Assembly: GCF_963931675.1 (NCBI RefSeq)
Contig: NZ_OZ007039.1
Span: 2,145,806-2,209,805, forward strand
Source of the DNA: an uncultured Alistipes sp.
GTDB lineage: Bacteria; Bacteroidota; Bacteroidia; Bacteroidales; Rikenellaceae
Direction of reading: 5' to 3'
DNA: 64,000 nucleotides
Positions 50,803 to 59,821 of this stretch are shown here, in pieces. The notes below the pieces were generated by a model that saw only the letters and a list, made by a program, of their open reading frames with translations, was not told where the DNA came from and ran no database searches. The position numbers and the translations under genes were made by a program. How positions within the stretch are numbered: position 1 is the stretch's first letter; each line of letters begins with the position of its first letter.

Positions 50803-53430
50803 CTATTTCAGGGCCGCGAGCTGCTCCTTGAGTGCGGCGATCTTGGCTTCGGCATCGGCCTGCTTGGCGCGCTCGTTGGCGACGACCTTCTCGGGAGCTG
50901 ACTGTACGAAGCGTTCGTTCGAGAGCTTCTTCATCACCGAAGCGAGGAATCCCTCGTAGTATTTCAGGTCGTCCGTCAGTTTCTTGATCTCGGCCTCGGC
51001 GTCGATCTTTCCGGCCAGCGGCACGAAATACTGGGTCGTCTTGACGAGGAAGGCCGCAGCGGCGGGATCCTTCTCCGTGACGGACTCGATCGAGGCGAGG
51101 TTGGCCATCTTCGTGATGACGGGGGCGAACTCCGCGGGATAGTTCTCATCGGCGATGACGTGGAGCGCGAGGGCCTCCTTCTGTGGAAGGTTCTTCTGGT
51201 TGCGGATGTTGCGCACCGAGGAGACGATCTCCTTGACGAGCTCGAAGCGGGCCAGCAGGGCGGCATCCTCGGCTGCGGGCTGCGGCATCTGCGCCACGCA
51301 GATCGATTCGCCGTCGCGGCGCGGGGCGAGGGCCTGCCAGATCTCCTCCGTGACGAAGGGCATGAAGGGGTGCAGCATGCGCATCAGGGCATCGAAATAC
51401 CCCTTCGTGGCATCGAGCGTCGCGGCGTCGACCGGCTGGCCGAAAGCGGGCTTGACCATTTCGAGGTAGAGGCTGCTGAAGTCGTCCCAGAAGAGGCGGT
51501 AGACCTCCTTGAAAGCCTCGGAGATGCGGTAGGTCTTGAAGTCCTCGTCGATCTGGCGGAGCGAGCGGGCGAGAGCCTGCTCGAACCAGGCGACGGCCAG
51601 GCGGTTGTTCTCGCACTGCTGTGCGGCCGGGTCGACCGACCAGCCGTTGACCAGTCGGAAGGCATTCCAGATCTTGTTTCCGAAGTTGCGGCCCTGTTCG
51701 CAGAGGGCCTCGTCGAACATCACGTCGTTTCCGGCCGACGAGCTGATGAGCATCGCCATGCGGACGCCGTCGGCGCCGTACTGGGCGATCAGGTCGAGCG
51801 GGTCGGGGGAGTTGCCCAACTGCTTGGACATCTTGCGTCCGATCTTGTCGCGGACGATGCCCGTGAAGTAGACGCTGGCGAAGGGCTTGTCCTGGCGGTA
51901 TTCATACCCGGCCATGATCATGCGGGCAACCCAGAAGAAGATGATGTCGGGGGCCGTAACCAGGTCGTTCGTGGGGTAGTAGTATTCGATCTCGGGGTTG
52001 CGGGGGTTGCGGATTCCGTCGAAGACGGAGATGGGCCACAACCACGACGAGAACCAGGTGTCGAGCACATCCTCGTCCTGGCGCAGGTCGGCGAGCTGCA
52101 GTGCCGGGTCGCCGGCCTTTGCGCGGGCCTTTTCGAGCGCCTCTTCGGGCGTCGGGGCGACGACGAAGCCGCCCTTGGGCAGATACCACGCCGGGATGCG
52201 CTGTCCCCACCACAGCTGGCGCGAGATGCACCAGTCCTTGATGTTCTCCATCCAGTAGCGGTAGGTGTTCTTGTACTTTTCGGGAACGAAGCGGATTGCA
52301 TCCTCCATGACGGCCTTCGTGGCGGGTTCGGCGAGCTCCTTCATCGAGAGGAACCACTGCATCGAGAGTTTCGGCTCGATGGCGACGCCCGTGCGCTCCG
52401 AATAGCCCACGTTGTTGGTGTACTCCTCGGCCTTTTCGAGGAGCCCGGCGGCATCGAGGTCCTTCTCGATCTGGCGGCGGACGTCGAAACGGTCCTGTCC
52501 GACGTACAGGCCGACCTTGTCGTTGATCGTGCCGTCGTCGTTGAAGATGTCGATGGTCTCCAGGCCGTATTTTTCACCGAGCATGTAGTCGTTGACGTCG
52601 TGGGCCGGGGTGACCTTCAGGGCGCCGGTACCGAACCCGATGTCGACGTAGGTGTCGCGGATGACGGGGATCGAGCGGCCGACCAGGGGCACGATGACGC
52701 GGGCATCCTGCGGCAGGTCCTGATAGCGCGGGTCCTCGGGGTTGACACAGAGGGCCGTATCGCCGAGGATGGTCTCGGGACGTGTCGTGGCGACGATGAT
52801 CGTGCGGTCTGCGCCCTCGACCCTGTAGCGCAGGTAGTAGAGTTTTCCGTGGGACTCCTTGAAGACGACCTCCTCGTCGGAGAGGGCGGTCTGTGCGGCG
52901 GGGTCCCAGTTGACCATGCGGACGCCGCGGTAGATCCTGCCCTTGTCGTAGAGGTCGCAGAAGACGCGCAGGACGCTTTCGGTGCGGGCCTCGTCCATGG
53001 TGAAGCAGGTGCGGTCCCAGTCGCACGAGGCGCCGAGTTTTCGCAGCTGCTGGAGGATGACGCCTCCGTACTTCTCCTTCCACTCCCAGGCGTATTTCAG
53101 GAATTCGTCACGCGAGAGCGACGACTTCTCGATTCCCTTTTCGCGGAGCATGGCGACGACCTTGGCCTCCGTGGCGATCGAAGCGTGGTCCATGCCGGGA
53201 ACCCAGCAGGCGTTCTTCCCGGACATGCGGGCACGCCGCACGAGGACATCCTGCAGGGTGTTGTTGAGCATGTGTCCCATGTGGAGCATTCCGGTGACGT
53301 TGGGGGGCGGGATGACGATCGTATAGGGTTCGCGCTCATCGGGTTCCGAGTGGAATAGCTTGTGGCCGATCCAGTATTCGTACCATTTGGCTTCGATTTG
53401 CTGCGGAGCGTATTTGTCGGCGATTTGCAT
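50803..53430 (-). CDS. valS: valyl-tRNA synthetase
   Basis: An 875-residue class I synthetase that charges tRNA-Val and edits threonine. The HIGH motif is HMGH in [12 protein letters not shown] (about 45-56) and the second signature is KMSKQ in [11 protein letters not shown]. The CP1 editing domain lies between them. The C-terminal 60 or so residues form the ValRS coiled-coil arm ([20 protein letters not shown]). Start and length are normal. It is divergent from lon, with both promoters in the 114-bp space between them. Confidence 0.97.
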   Translation of the reverse strand: MQIADKYAPQQIEAKWYEYWIGHKLFHSEPDEREPYTIVIPPPNVTGMLHMGHMLNNTLQDVLVRRARMSGKNACWVPGMDHASIATEAKVVAMLREKGIEKSSLSRDEFLKYAWEWKEKYGGVILQQLRKLGASCDWDRTCFTMDEARTESVLRVFCDLYDKGRIYRGVRMVNWDPAAQTALSDEEVVFKESHGKLYYLRYRVEGADRTIIVATTRPETILGDTALCVNPEDPRYQDLPQDARVIVPLVGRSIPVIRDTYVDIGFGTGALKVTPAHDVNDYMLGEKYGLETIDIFNDDGTINDKVGLYVGQDRFDVRRQIEKDLDAAGLLEKAEEYTNNVGYSERTGVAIEPKLSMQWFLSMKELAEPATKAVMEDAIRFVPEKYKNTYRYWMENIKDWCISRQLWWGQRIPAWYLPKGGFVVAPTPEEALEKARAKAGDPALQLADLRQDEDVLDTWFSSWLWPISVFDGIRNPRNPEIEYYYPTNDLVTAPDIIFFWVARMIMAGYEYRQDKPFASVYFTGIVRDKIGRKMSKQLGNSPDPLDLIAQYGADGVRMAMLISSSAGNDVMFDEALCEQGRNFGNKIWNAFRLVNGWSVDPAAQQCENNRLAVAWFEQALARSLRQIDEDFKTYRISEAFKEVYRLFWDDFSSLYLEMVKPAFGQPVDAATLDATKGYFDALMRMLHPFMPFVTEEIWQALAPRRDGESICVAQMPQPAAEDAALLARFELVKEIVSSVRNIRNQKNLPQKEALALHVIADENYPAEFAPVITKMANLASIESVTEKDPAAAAFLVKTTQYFVPLAGKIDAEAEIKKLTDDLKYYEGFLASVMKKLSNERFVQSAPEKVVANERAKQADAEAKIAALKEQLAALK

Positions 53431-53465
53431 GGCTCGTATGAGATTTAACAGGTTTTTCGGAAGCG

Positions 53466-53473
53466 CAAAGTTA
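53466..53473 (-). promoter_or_regulatory. -7 element (TAACTTTG) for valS
   Basis: An exact minus-strand TAnnTTTG, 36 bp upstream of the valS ATG. Confidence 0.5.
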
Positions 53474-53516
53474 TTAACATTCTGTCAAAGATGAAATAAA
53501 TTCAGCGAAAAAACGT

Positions 53517-53524
53517 TACCTTTG
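53517..53524 (+). promoter_or_regulatory. -7 element (TACCTTTG) for the lon-kds operon
   Basis: An exact TAnnTTTG, 21 bp upstream of the lon ATG. No heat-shock-type inverted repeat is apparent. Confidence 0.5.
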
Positions 53525-53544
53525 CGGCATTATTATAGGATATT

Positions 53545-55974
53545 ATGAGCAAAAAAAATAAGATCGAAATCGTTGAAGCGGACGACATGAACCTCGTTCC
53601 GGAGATTCTCGACGGCAAACACCGCGTGATCCCGATCGTGACGGGCGGTGACGAGCCGGTCGAGGAGGTTGAAGTTCCCGAAATCATCCCGATCCTGACC
53701 CTGCGGTCGTCGGTGCTCTTTCCGGGAGCCATCACGCCCATTACGGTGGGTCGAGACAAGAGTATTTCGCTGGTTCGGGCGGTGAATGCCGAGGGCGGGA
53801 TGCTGGGCGCCGTGCTTCAGCGCGAGAGCGAGGTGGAGGACCCCTCGCCGGACGACATGTACAAGGTGGGCACGGCCGCGCGGATCATCAAGATCCTGGA
53901 GATGCCGAACGGCAACCTGACGGTGATCCTGAACGGCCTGGAGAAGATCGAAATCACGGAATATATCGCTACGGAACCCTATTTCAAGGCGCGTGTGGTG
54001 GCCTTGCGGGACTCGACGCCCGACGTGAAGAGCATCGAGTTCGAGGCGCTGGTCGACTCGATCCGTGACGTGGCGCTGAACATCATCAACGTCTCGCCGT
54101 CGATGCCCAAGGAGGCGGCCTTCGCCATCAAGAACATCGACTCGAAACGGGGGATCATCAACTTCATCTGCTCGAACATGGAGCTCACGGACGAGGACCG
54201 GCAGTCGCTGCTGGAGGCCCCCGGGCTGCTGGCGCGTGCACGCAAGCTGCTGGAGATCCTGATCCGCGAGCAGCAGCTGGCCGAACTGAAGAGCCAGATC
54301 CAGGAGCGCGTCAAGCAGGAGATCGACAAGCAGCAGCGTGACTACTACCTGCAGCAGCAGATGCGCACGATCCAGGACGAACTGGGCGATGGCGCGGATG
54401 CCGACATCGAGAAGCTGCGCGAGGATGCCAAGAAGAAGAACTGGCCGAAGGAGGTCGCCGAGACCTTCGAAAAGGAGGTGCAGAAGGTCGAGCGGCTGAA
54501 TCCCGCGGTGGCGGAGTATTCGGTGCAGATGACCTACCTGCAGCTGCTGCTGGAGCTGCCGTGGAACGATGTCACGAAGGACAACCTCGACCTGAAGTGC
54601 GCCCGCGAGCAGCTGGATCACGACCATTTCGGGCTCGACGAGGTGAAGGAGCGTATCCTCGAACACCTGGCCGTGATCAAACTGAAGGGCGACCTGAAAT
54701 CGCCGATTCTCTGCCTCTACGGCCCTCCGGGCGTGGGTAAGACGTCGCTGGGCAAGTCGGTGGCCACGGCCCTGGGCCGCAAGTTCGGGCGCATTTCGCT
54801 GGGCGGCCTGCACGACGAGTCGGAGATCCGCGGACACCGCCGCACCTACATCGGTGCGATGCCGGGCCGGATCATCCAGACGATCAAGCGCTGCGGGTCG
54901 TCGAATCCGGTGATCATCCTCGACGAGGTGGACAAGGTGACGGTCTCGAACCACGGGGACCCGTCGAGCGCCCTGCTCGAAGTGCTCGATCCGGAGCAGA
55001 ACACGACCTTCCACGACAACTACATCGACATGGAGTACGACCTGTCGAAGGTGCTGTTTATCGCCACGGCGAACAACGTGGGGAATATCGCCCCGGCGCT
55101 GCGCGACCGTATGGAGATGATCAACATCCCGGGTTATCTCGTGGAGGAGAAGGTGCGCATTGCATTGGACCACCTGCTCCCGAAGCAGCGCGAGGCCCAC
55201 GGAATCAAGCCGCAGGAGATGACCCTGACGCCGGAGGTGGTCGAGGAGATCATCTCGTGCTATACGCGCGAGGCGGGCGTCCGTTCGCTGGACAAGCACC
55301 TGGCGAAGATCGCCCGGGCGCGCGCCAAGCAGATCGCCTTCGACGAGGCGTTCGCCCCGGAGATCACGAAAAAGGACCTGGAAAAGATCCTCGGGATGCC
55401 GAAATTCCTGCGTGAGGAGTATGAGGTGGGCGGCATGACCGGCGTGGTGACGGGTCTGGCGTGGACCGAGGTAGGGGGCGACATTCTCTACATCGAATCG
55501 TGCCTGACGCCGGGCAAGGGGAAGATCAGCCTGACGGGCAACCTGGGTGACGTGATGAAGGAGTCGGCGACGATTGCGCATGAGTGGGTAATGGCCCACT
55601 ATAAGGAGTTGGGCATCGATCCGAAACTGTTCGAAACGAACGACATCAACATCCACGTGCCGGAGGGTGCGATTCCGAAGGACGGCCCCTCGGCGGGCAT
55701 TACGATGGTGACGTCGATCGTCTCGACCTACACGGGCCGCAAGGTGAAGGAGCGGATCGCCATGACGGGCGAGACGACGCTGCGGGGCCGGGTGATGCCG
55801 GTTGGCGGCGTGAAGGAGAAGATCCTGGCTGCGAAGCGTGCCGGCATTACGGAGCTGATCCTTTCGGAAGAGAACCGTAAGGACATTGCGGAGATCAAGG
55901 CGGAGTACGTGGAGGGTCTGACGTTCCACTACGTGCGGACGAACGACGAGGTGCTGCAACTGGCATTGGAATAG
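53545..55974 (+). CDS. lon: ATP-dependent protease Lon
   Basis: An 809-residue cytoplasmic AAA+ protease for misfolded and regulatory proteins. The N-terminal substrate-binding domain (about 45-245; IIPILTLRSSVLFPGAITPI) and a coiled-coil linker with the QQRDYYLQQQMRTIQDELG segment come first. The AAA+ module has Walker A GPPGVGKT (393-400) and Walker B VIILDEVDK. The serine-lysine protease domain has KDGPSAGIT (Ser716) and the Lys in GGVKEK near 757-759. The length is typical. It is followed 3 bp later by kdsB, an unusual operon partner that ties Lon to outer-membrane sugar synthesis genes. Confidence 0.98.
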   Translation: MSKKNKIEIVEADDMNLVPEILDGKHRVIPIVTGGDEPVEEVEVPEIIPILTLRSSVLFPGAITPITVGRDKSISLVRAVNAEGGMLGAVLQRESEVEDPSPDDMYKVGTAARIIKILEMPNGNLTVILNGLEKIEITEYIATEPYFKARVVALRDSTPDVKSIEFEALVDSIRDVALNIINVSPSMPKEAAFAIKNIDSKRGIINFICSNMELTDEDRQSLLEAPGLLARARKLLEILIREQQLAELKSQIQERVKQEIDKQQRDYYLQQQMRTIQDELGDGADADIEKLREDAKKKNWPKEVAETFEKEVQKVERLNPAVAEYSVQMTYLQLLLELPWNDVTKDNLDLKCAREQLDHDHFGLDEVKERILEHLAVIKLKGDLKSPILCLYGPPGVGKTSLGKSVATALGRKFGRISLGGLHDESEIRGHRRTYIGAMPGRIIQTIKRCGSSNPVIILDEVDKVTVSNHGDPSSALLEVLDPEQNTTFHDNYIDMEYDLSKVLFIATANNVGNIAPALRDRMEMINIPGYLVEEKVRIALDHLLPKQREAHGIKPQEMTLTPEVVEEIISCYTREAGVRSLDKHLAKIARARAKQIAFDEAFAPEITKKDLEKILGMPKFLREEYEVGGMTGVVTGLAWTEVGGDILYIESCLTPGKGKISLTGNLGDVMKESATIAHEWVMAHYKELGIDPKLFETNDINIHVPEGAIPKDGPSAGITMVTSIVSTYTGRKVKERIAMTGETTLRGRVMPVGGVKEKILAAKRAGITELILSEENRKDIAEIKAEYVEGLTFHYVRTNDEVLQLALE

Positions 55975-55977
55975 GCT

Positions 55978-56742
55978 ATGAAATACATCGCAATCATTCC
56001 GGCGCGCTATGCGTCGACGCGCTTTCCGGCCAAACCGCTGGCCATGCTGGGCGGCAAACCCGTGATCCAGCGGGTCTATGAACAGGTCGCCGGGGTGCTG
56101 GACGATGCTGTGGTGGCTACGGATGACGAGCGGATCTACGAGGCCGTGCAGGCTTTCGGCGGGAAGGCCGAGATGACCTCGACGGCACACCGCAGCGGTA
56201 CGGACCGATGCCGGGAGGCCTACGACAAACAGGGCCGGGAGTACGACGTGGTGGTCAACGTGCAGGGCGATGAACCCTTCATCCGGGCCGAACAGTTGGA
56301 GGCATTGAAACGCTGTTTCGAAAACCCCGCAACCGATATCGCCACGCTGGTGAAACCCTTTTCGGAGAGCGACGGGCTTGCCGCGCTGGAAAACCCCAAC
56401 TCCCCGAAAGTGGTGCTCGACGGCGAGTCGCAGGCGCTCTACTTTTCGCGTTCGGTGATCCCTTACCTGCGGAACGTCCCGCGCGGGGAGTGGCTGACGA
56501 AACACACCTTCTACAAACACATCGGCATTTACGCATTCCGTTCGGAGGTGCTGCGCAAGGTTACCTCCCTGCCGCAATCGCCGCTCGAAGCGGCCGAATC
56601 GCTCGAACAGCTGCGGTGGCTGGAGAACGGCTTCCGGATCGGCGTGGGCATTACGGATGCCGAGACCGTGGGGATCGACACCCCGGAGGACCTGACGCGT
56701 GCCGAAGCGTTCCTGAAACAACATCCCGAATTCAACCGCTAA
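55978..56742 (+). CDS. kdsB: 3-deoxy-manno-octulosonate cytidylyltransferase (CMP-KDO synthetase)
   Basis: A 254-residue nucleotidyltransferase that activates KDO with CTP for LPS inner-core assembly. The N-terminal [19 protein letters not shown] motif, the VVATDDERI strand and the [11 protein letters not shown] segment with metal-binding Asp are all present, as is the C-terminal IDTPEDL motif. The length is normal. It starts 3 bp after lon and is followed 4 bp later by kdsA, so the genes of the KDO pathway are clustered here. Confidence 0.97.
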   Translation: MKYIAIIPARYASTRFPAKPLAMLGGKPVIQRVYEQVAGVLDDAVVATDDERIYEAVQAFGGKAEMTSTAHRSGTDRCREAYDKQGREYDVVVNVQGDEPFIRAEQLEALKRCFENPATDIATLVKPFSESDGLAALENPNSPKVVLDGESQALYFSRSVIPYLRNVPRGEWLTKHTFYKHIGIYAFRSEVLRKVTSLPQSPLEAAESLEQLRWLENGFRIGVGITDAETVGIDTPEDLTRAEAFLKQHPEFNR

Positions 56743-56746
56743 AGTT

Positions 56747-57502
56747 ATGAAATTCATTGCCGGACCCTGTGTCATTGAATCGGCCGAACTGTTGGATACG
56801 GTGGCCGAACGCCTGGCGGCGATCAACCGCCGCCTCGGCACGGAGATCATCTTCAAGGCCTCGTTCGACAAGGCCAACCGGACGTCGATCGCGTCGTTCC
56901 GCGGCCCGGGTCTCGACCGGGGCCTGCAGATGCTGGCGGACGTGCGGGCGAAATGGGGCCTGAAGCTCCTGACGGACATCCACGAGTCGTGGCAGGCCGC
57001 ACCGGTGGGTGAAGTGGTCGACGTGATCCAGATTCCGGCGTTCCTGTGCCGTCAGACCGACCTGGTGGTGGCTGCGGCGAAGACGGGCCGGACGGTGAAC
57101 ATCAAGAAGGCGCAGTTCCTTTCGGGAGTCGACATGCAATACCCCTACGAAAAGGCTTGCGAGGCGGGCGCCCGGGAGGTATGGCTCACCGAACGCGGCA
57201 ATTCGTTCGGCTATAACAATCTGGTGGTCGACTTCCGCAACATCCCCGACATGCTGAAGATCGCCCCGACGGTCATCATGGACTGCACACACTCGGTGCA
57301 GCGCCCCGGTGCGGCGGGCGGCAAGACGGGCGGCAACCGCGAATTCGTTCCGGCGATGGCCCGTGCCGCCCAGGCATTCGGGGCCAACGGCTTCTTCTTC
57401 GAGGTTCACCCCGATCCGGACCGGGGTCTGAGCGACGCCGCGAACATGCTGCGGCTGAATGATCTGGAACCCTTGATCGAATCTTTACTTCAGGTACAAT
57501 GA
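56747..57502 (+). CDS. kdsA: 3-deoxy-8-phosphooctulonate synthase (KDO-8-P synthase)
   Basis: A 251-residue TIM-barrel aldolase-type enzyme that condenses phosphoenolpyruvate with arabinose-5-phosphate. The signatures are FIAGPCVIES (about 3-12), FKASFDKANRTS, FRGPGLDRGL, the QIPAFLCRQTDL strand and the MDCTHSVQRPG loop. The Asn in NIKKAQF follows the non-metal or alternative-metal pattern and would need structural comparison. The stop codon overlaps the kdsD start as ATGA, a sign of translational coupling. Confidence 0.97.
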   Translation: MKFIAGPCVIESAELLDTVAERLAAINRRLGTEIIFKASFDKANRTSIASFRGPGLDRGLQMLADVRAKWGLKLLTDIHESWQAAPVGEVVDVIQIPAFLCRQTDLVVAAAKTGRTVNIKKAQFLSGVDMQYPYEKACEAGAREVWLTERGNSFGYNNLVVDFRNIPDMLKIAPTVIMDCTHSVQRPGAAGGKTGGNREFVPAMARAAQAFGANGFFFEVHPDPDRGLSDAANMLRLNDLEPLIESLLQVQ

Positions 57503-58464
57503 CCGATATTTCGAAATCCCGGATTTTGTCGGTAGCACGCAAGGCGTTGCATACCGAGATGCTGTCGCTGCAGCATCTGGAGGAGTCGCTGGACGATTCG
57601 TTTGCCCGGGCCGTGGAGCTGATCCTGGCGAGCCACGGCAAGTGCATCGTGACGGGCATGGGCAAATCGGGCCTCGTGGGGCGCAAGATCGCCGCGACGC
57701 TCGCATCGACCGGTACGCCGAGTTTCTTCCTTCACCCGGGGGAGGCCTTCCACGGCGATCTGGGCATGATCTCGAAGGAGGATATTATTCTGGCGCTTTC
57801 CTATTCGGGCGAGACGGACGAGATCCTGAAGATCGTGCCGTTCATCCACACGAACGGCAATCGGCTGATCTCCATGACGGGCAATCCCGAATCGGCGCTG
57901 GCCAAGAACTCCGACGTGCATCTGAACGTGCGGGTCGAGGAGGAGGCCTGCATCCTGCATCTCGCTCCCACGTCGTCCACAACGGCGCAGATCGCCATGG
58001 GCGACGCCCTGGCCGTTTCGCTGATGGAGCTGCGGGGCTTCACGAGCGTCGATTTCGCGCGTCTGCATCCGGGCGGCAGCCTCGGGCGGCGCCTGCTGAT
58101 GACCGTGGGCAATGTCATGCGGGACCATGACCTGCCGGTCGTTGCGCCGGATTGTCCGGCCACGGAGATGATCCACGCCATTTCGAAGGGCGGCCTGGGT
58201 TTGATCGTGATCTGCGAGGGCGACCGTATCGAGGGCATTGTGACCGACGGCGACGTGCGCCGGGCCATGGAGCGCCTGCGCGGTGAGTTCTTCAACATCA
58301 AGGCCGCCGATATTGCCACGCCGCACCCGAAGACGATCGCGCCGACCGAGAAGCTGATCGAGGCGGAGAAGATGATGACGCGCAACAAGGTGACCTCGCT
58401 GTTGGTGACCGACGATGCGGGCAAGCTCGTCGGTGTGATCCAGATCTATGACATCAAACTCTGA
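57499..58464 (+). CDS. kdsD: arabinose-5-phosphate isomerase (KpsF/GutQ family)
   Basis: A 321-residue isomerase that converts ribulose-5-phosphate to arabinose-5-phosphate, the first step of KDO synthesis. The SIS domain (about 35-175) has KCIVTGMGKSGLVGRKIA and LSYSGETDEI. Two CBS domains follow (about 205-260 and 270-321). It overlaps kdsA by 4 bp. Together with kdsA and kdsB it supplies CMP-KDO; only the 8-phosphate phosphatase KdsC is missing from this cluster. Confidence 0.95.
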   Translation: MTDISKSRILSVARKALHTEMLSLQHLEESLDDSFARAVELILASHGKCIVTGMGKSGLVGRKIAATLASTGTPSFFLHPGEAFHGDLGMISKEDIILALSYSGETDEILKIVPFIHTNGNRLISMTGNPESALAKNSDVHLNVRVEEEACILHLAPTSSTTAQIAMGDALAVSLMELRGFTSVDFARLHPGGSLGRRLLMTVGNVMRDHDLPVVAPDCPATEMIHAISKGGLGLIVICEGDRIEGIVTDGDVRRAMERLRGEFFNIKAADIATPHPKTIAPTEKLIEAEKMMTRNKVTSLLVTDDAGKLVGVIQIYDIKL

Positions 58465-58489
58465 GCCTTCCGGCTTCGGACAGATACCC

Positions 58490-58525
58490 AAAAAGAGGAA
58501 CCCGGTCATCGGGTTCCTCTTTTTT
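58490..58525 (+). terminator. terminator of the lon-kds operon
   Basis: A 15-bp stem (58490-58504 with 58510-58524) with loop GTCAT and a T run. A-rich on the left arm, so it can also work for the convergent minus-strand regulator gene. Confidence 0.93.
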
Positions 58526-58544
58526 ACATGCGGGGACGGATGGG

Positions 58545-58745
58545 TTATTCGCCCTCTTCGAGTTGGAAAACGGCCTCGACGGGTTTTTCGAACTGCCGGG
58601 CGATCTTCAGCGCCAGGACGGTCGAAGGTACGAATTTCCCCGCCTCGATGGCATTGATCGTCTGGCGGCTGACGCCCACGGCTTCGGCCAACTGTTGTTG
58701 GGTCATGCGCCGCTCGGCGCGTTCGACCCGGATCCTATTCTTCAT
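58545..58745 (-). CDS. small XRE/Cro-type helix-turn-helix regulator
   Basis: A 66-residue DNA-binding protein that is all one helix-turn-helix domain: RMTQQQLAEAVGVSRQTINAIEAG at about 13-36. The ATG at 58745 gives the standard N-terminus (KNRIRVERAERRMT). This short type is usually found with a small multi-pass membrane protein, and here it overlaps one by 11 bp. It probably represses its own operon; a palindrome in the operon promoter is a candidate site. The signal that relieves repression is unknown. Confidence 0.88.
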   Translation of the reverse strand: MKNRIRVERAERRMTQQQLAEAVGVSRQTINAIEAGKFVPSTVLALKIARQFEKPVEAVFQLEEGE

Positions 58746-59181
58746 GTGCGGCCTCCTTTCCGAGTCTCCACAGCATGACCCGTTCGATGACAAGGAAGAG
58801 CACGGGCAGCAGGCAGAGGTTGAAAATCAGGAAGTAGAGATAGGCGAAGTCGTAGAGGAAGAGCGCCGCAATGACGGCAATGCCGATGGTGGCGTAGAGT
58901 GCGGCCAACAGGGCATTGAGACGGATGCGGGTGATGAGTTCGTCCTCGATCCGCTCGCGTGAGCAGGTGATGAGGAGCGTCCCGAGGAGCACTCCGATCA
59001 GGACGACGTTGTTGGAGACGCGCGAGAGGGTCTCGCTTCCGGCAGCGGAGTCGGGCAGCAGGAAGGTGGGGAATCCGTTGAATCCGTCGATGGCCATCAG
59101 CAGGCCGAGCAACGCCGTCGGGATGAAAAGCACCCATCCGATTCGCTTGAACGGATAGGGGAGTAACAGGATTTTGTTCAT
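58735..59181 (-). CDS. four-helix membrane protein paired with the XRE regulator
   Basis: A 148-residue integral membrane protein with four predicted helices (about 14-32, 58-72, 90-108, 112-132). A conserved-looking charged segment, SRERIEDELITRIRLNALL, lies after the second helix. I do not recognise a named family with confidence. The same organisation, a small membrane protein followed by a 60-70 residue XRE regulator, recurs in many Firmicutes and Bacteroidota. Its 3' end overlaps the regulator start by 11 bp, which indicates coupled expression. Function unknown. Confidence 0.75.
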   Translation of the reverse strand: MNKILLLPYPFKRIGWVLFIPTALLGLLMAIDGFNGFPTFLLPDSAAGSETLSRVSNNVVLIGVLLGTLLITCSRERIEDELITRIRLNALLAALYATIGIAVIAALFLYDFAYLYFLIFNLCLLPVLFLVIERVMLWRLGKEAAHEE

Positions 59182-59245
59182 GACTGGTTGTTTTTTGTCG
59201 GTTTGTGCAGACTGCCGGAGGTGCGCACTTCTCCCGTCTACGCTG

Positions 59246-59276
59246 CAAATGTAAAATAAACTTTACATATTTCCAA
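59246..59276 (-). promoter_or_regulatory. promoter of the membrane protein-XRE operon with internal palindrome
   Basis: On the minus strand there is TTG at the -33 position (59274-59276), a 20-bp spacer and TACATTTG (59246-59253). The inverted repeat ATGTAAA-N6-TTTACAT (59249-59255 with 59262-59268) sits across the spacer, where a bound repressor would block polymerase. Confidence 0.6.
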
Positions 59277-59379
59277 GTAAACGCGACATAAAATAGATTG
59301 TAATTGAAAATTGAAAATGTGAAATTGGGAGATAACAGCGATCTGGAGGCTTCTCCGGGCGGAGTCGATTGGACCGGGT

Positions 59380-59821
59380 TTTGAATACGCGGCCAGCGGT
59401 GTCCCTTCACCCGTCCGGGAAAGGTTTACCTGTCGGCTCCTTCCTCCAAGTCCCCTCCGCGGAGGGGATTTAGGGGAGGGTAGATTTGAATACGCGGCCA
59501 GCGGCCGCGGGGCTTCGGCCAGCCGCGTCCCTTCACCCGTCCGGGAAAGGTTTACCTGTCGGCTCCTTCCTCCAAGTCCCCTCCGCGGAGGGGATTTAGG
59601 GGAGGGTAGATTTGAATACGCGGCCAGCGGCCGCGGGGCTTCGGCCAGCCGTGTCCCTTCACCCGTCCGGGAAACGTTTACCTGTCGGCTCCTTCCTCCA
59701 AGTCCCCTCCGCGGAGGGGATTTAGGGGAGGGTAGATTTGAATACGCGGCCAGCGGCCGCGGGGCTTCGGCCAGCCGCGTCCCTTCACCCGTCCGGAAAA
59801 GGTTTACCTGTCGGCTCCTTC
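59380..59821. repeat. 126-bp tandem repeats, about 3.6 copies
   Basis: Units start at 59380 (a 105-bp variant lacking 21 bp), 59485, 59611 and 59737, the last one incomplete. Copies differ by only one or two bases. Each contains the palindromic CCCCTCCGCGGAGGGG followed by ATTTAGGGGAGGG and a second G+C palindrome, CGGCCAGCGGCCGCGGGGC. The array ends at the ClC stop codon. The 640-bp gap 59182-59821 otherwise holds only the XRE operon promoter. Confidence 0.95.

Noticed and set aside
53533..56979. A 1148-codon open frame antisense to lon, kdsB and kdsA
   Set aside because: It is a shadow of the G+C-rich codon use in three well-supported plus-strand genes. Its translation is Arg/His/Leu-rich with no recognisable domain.
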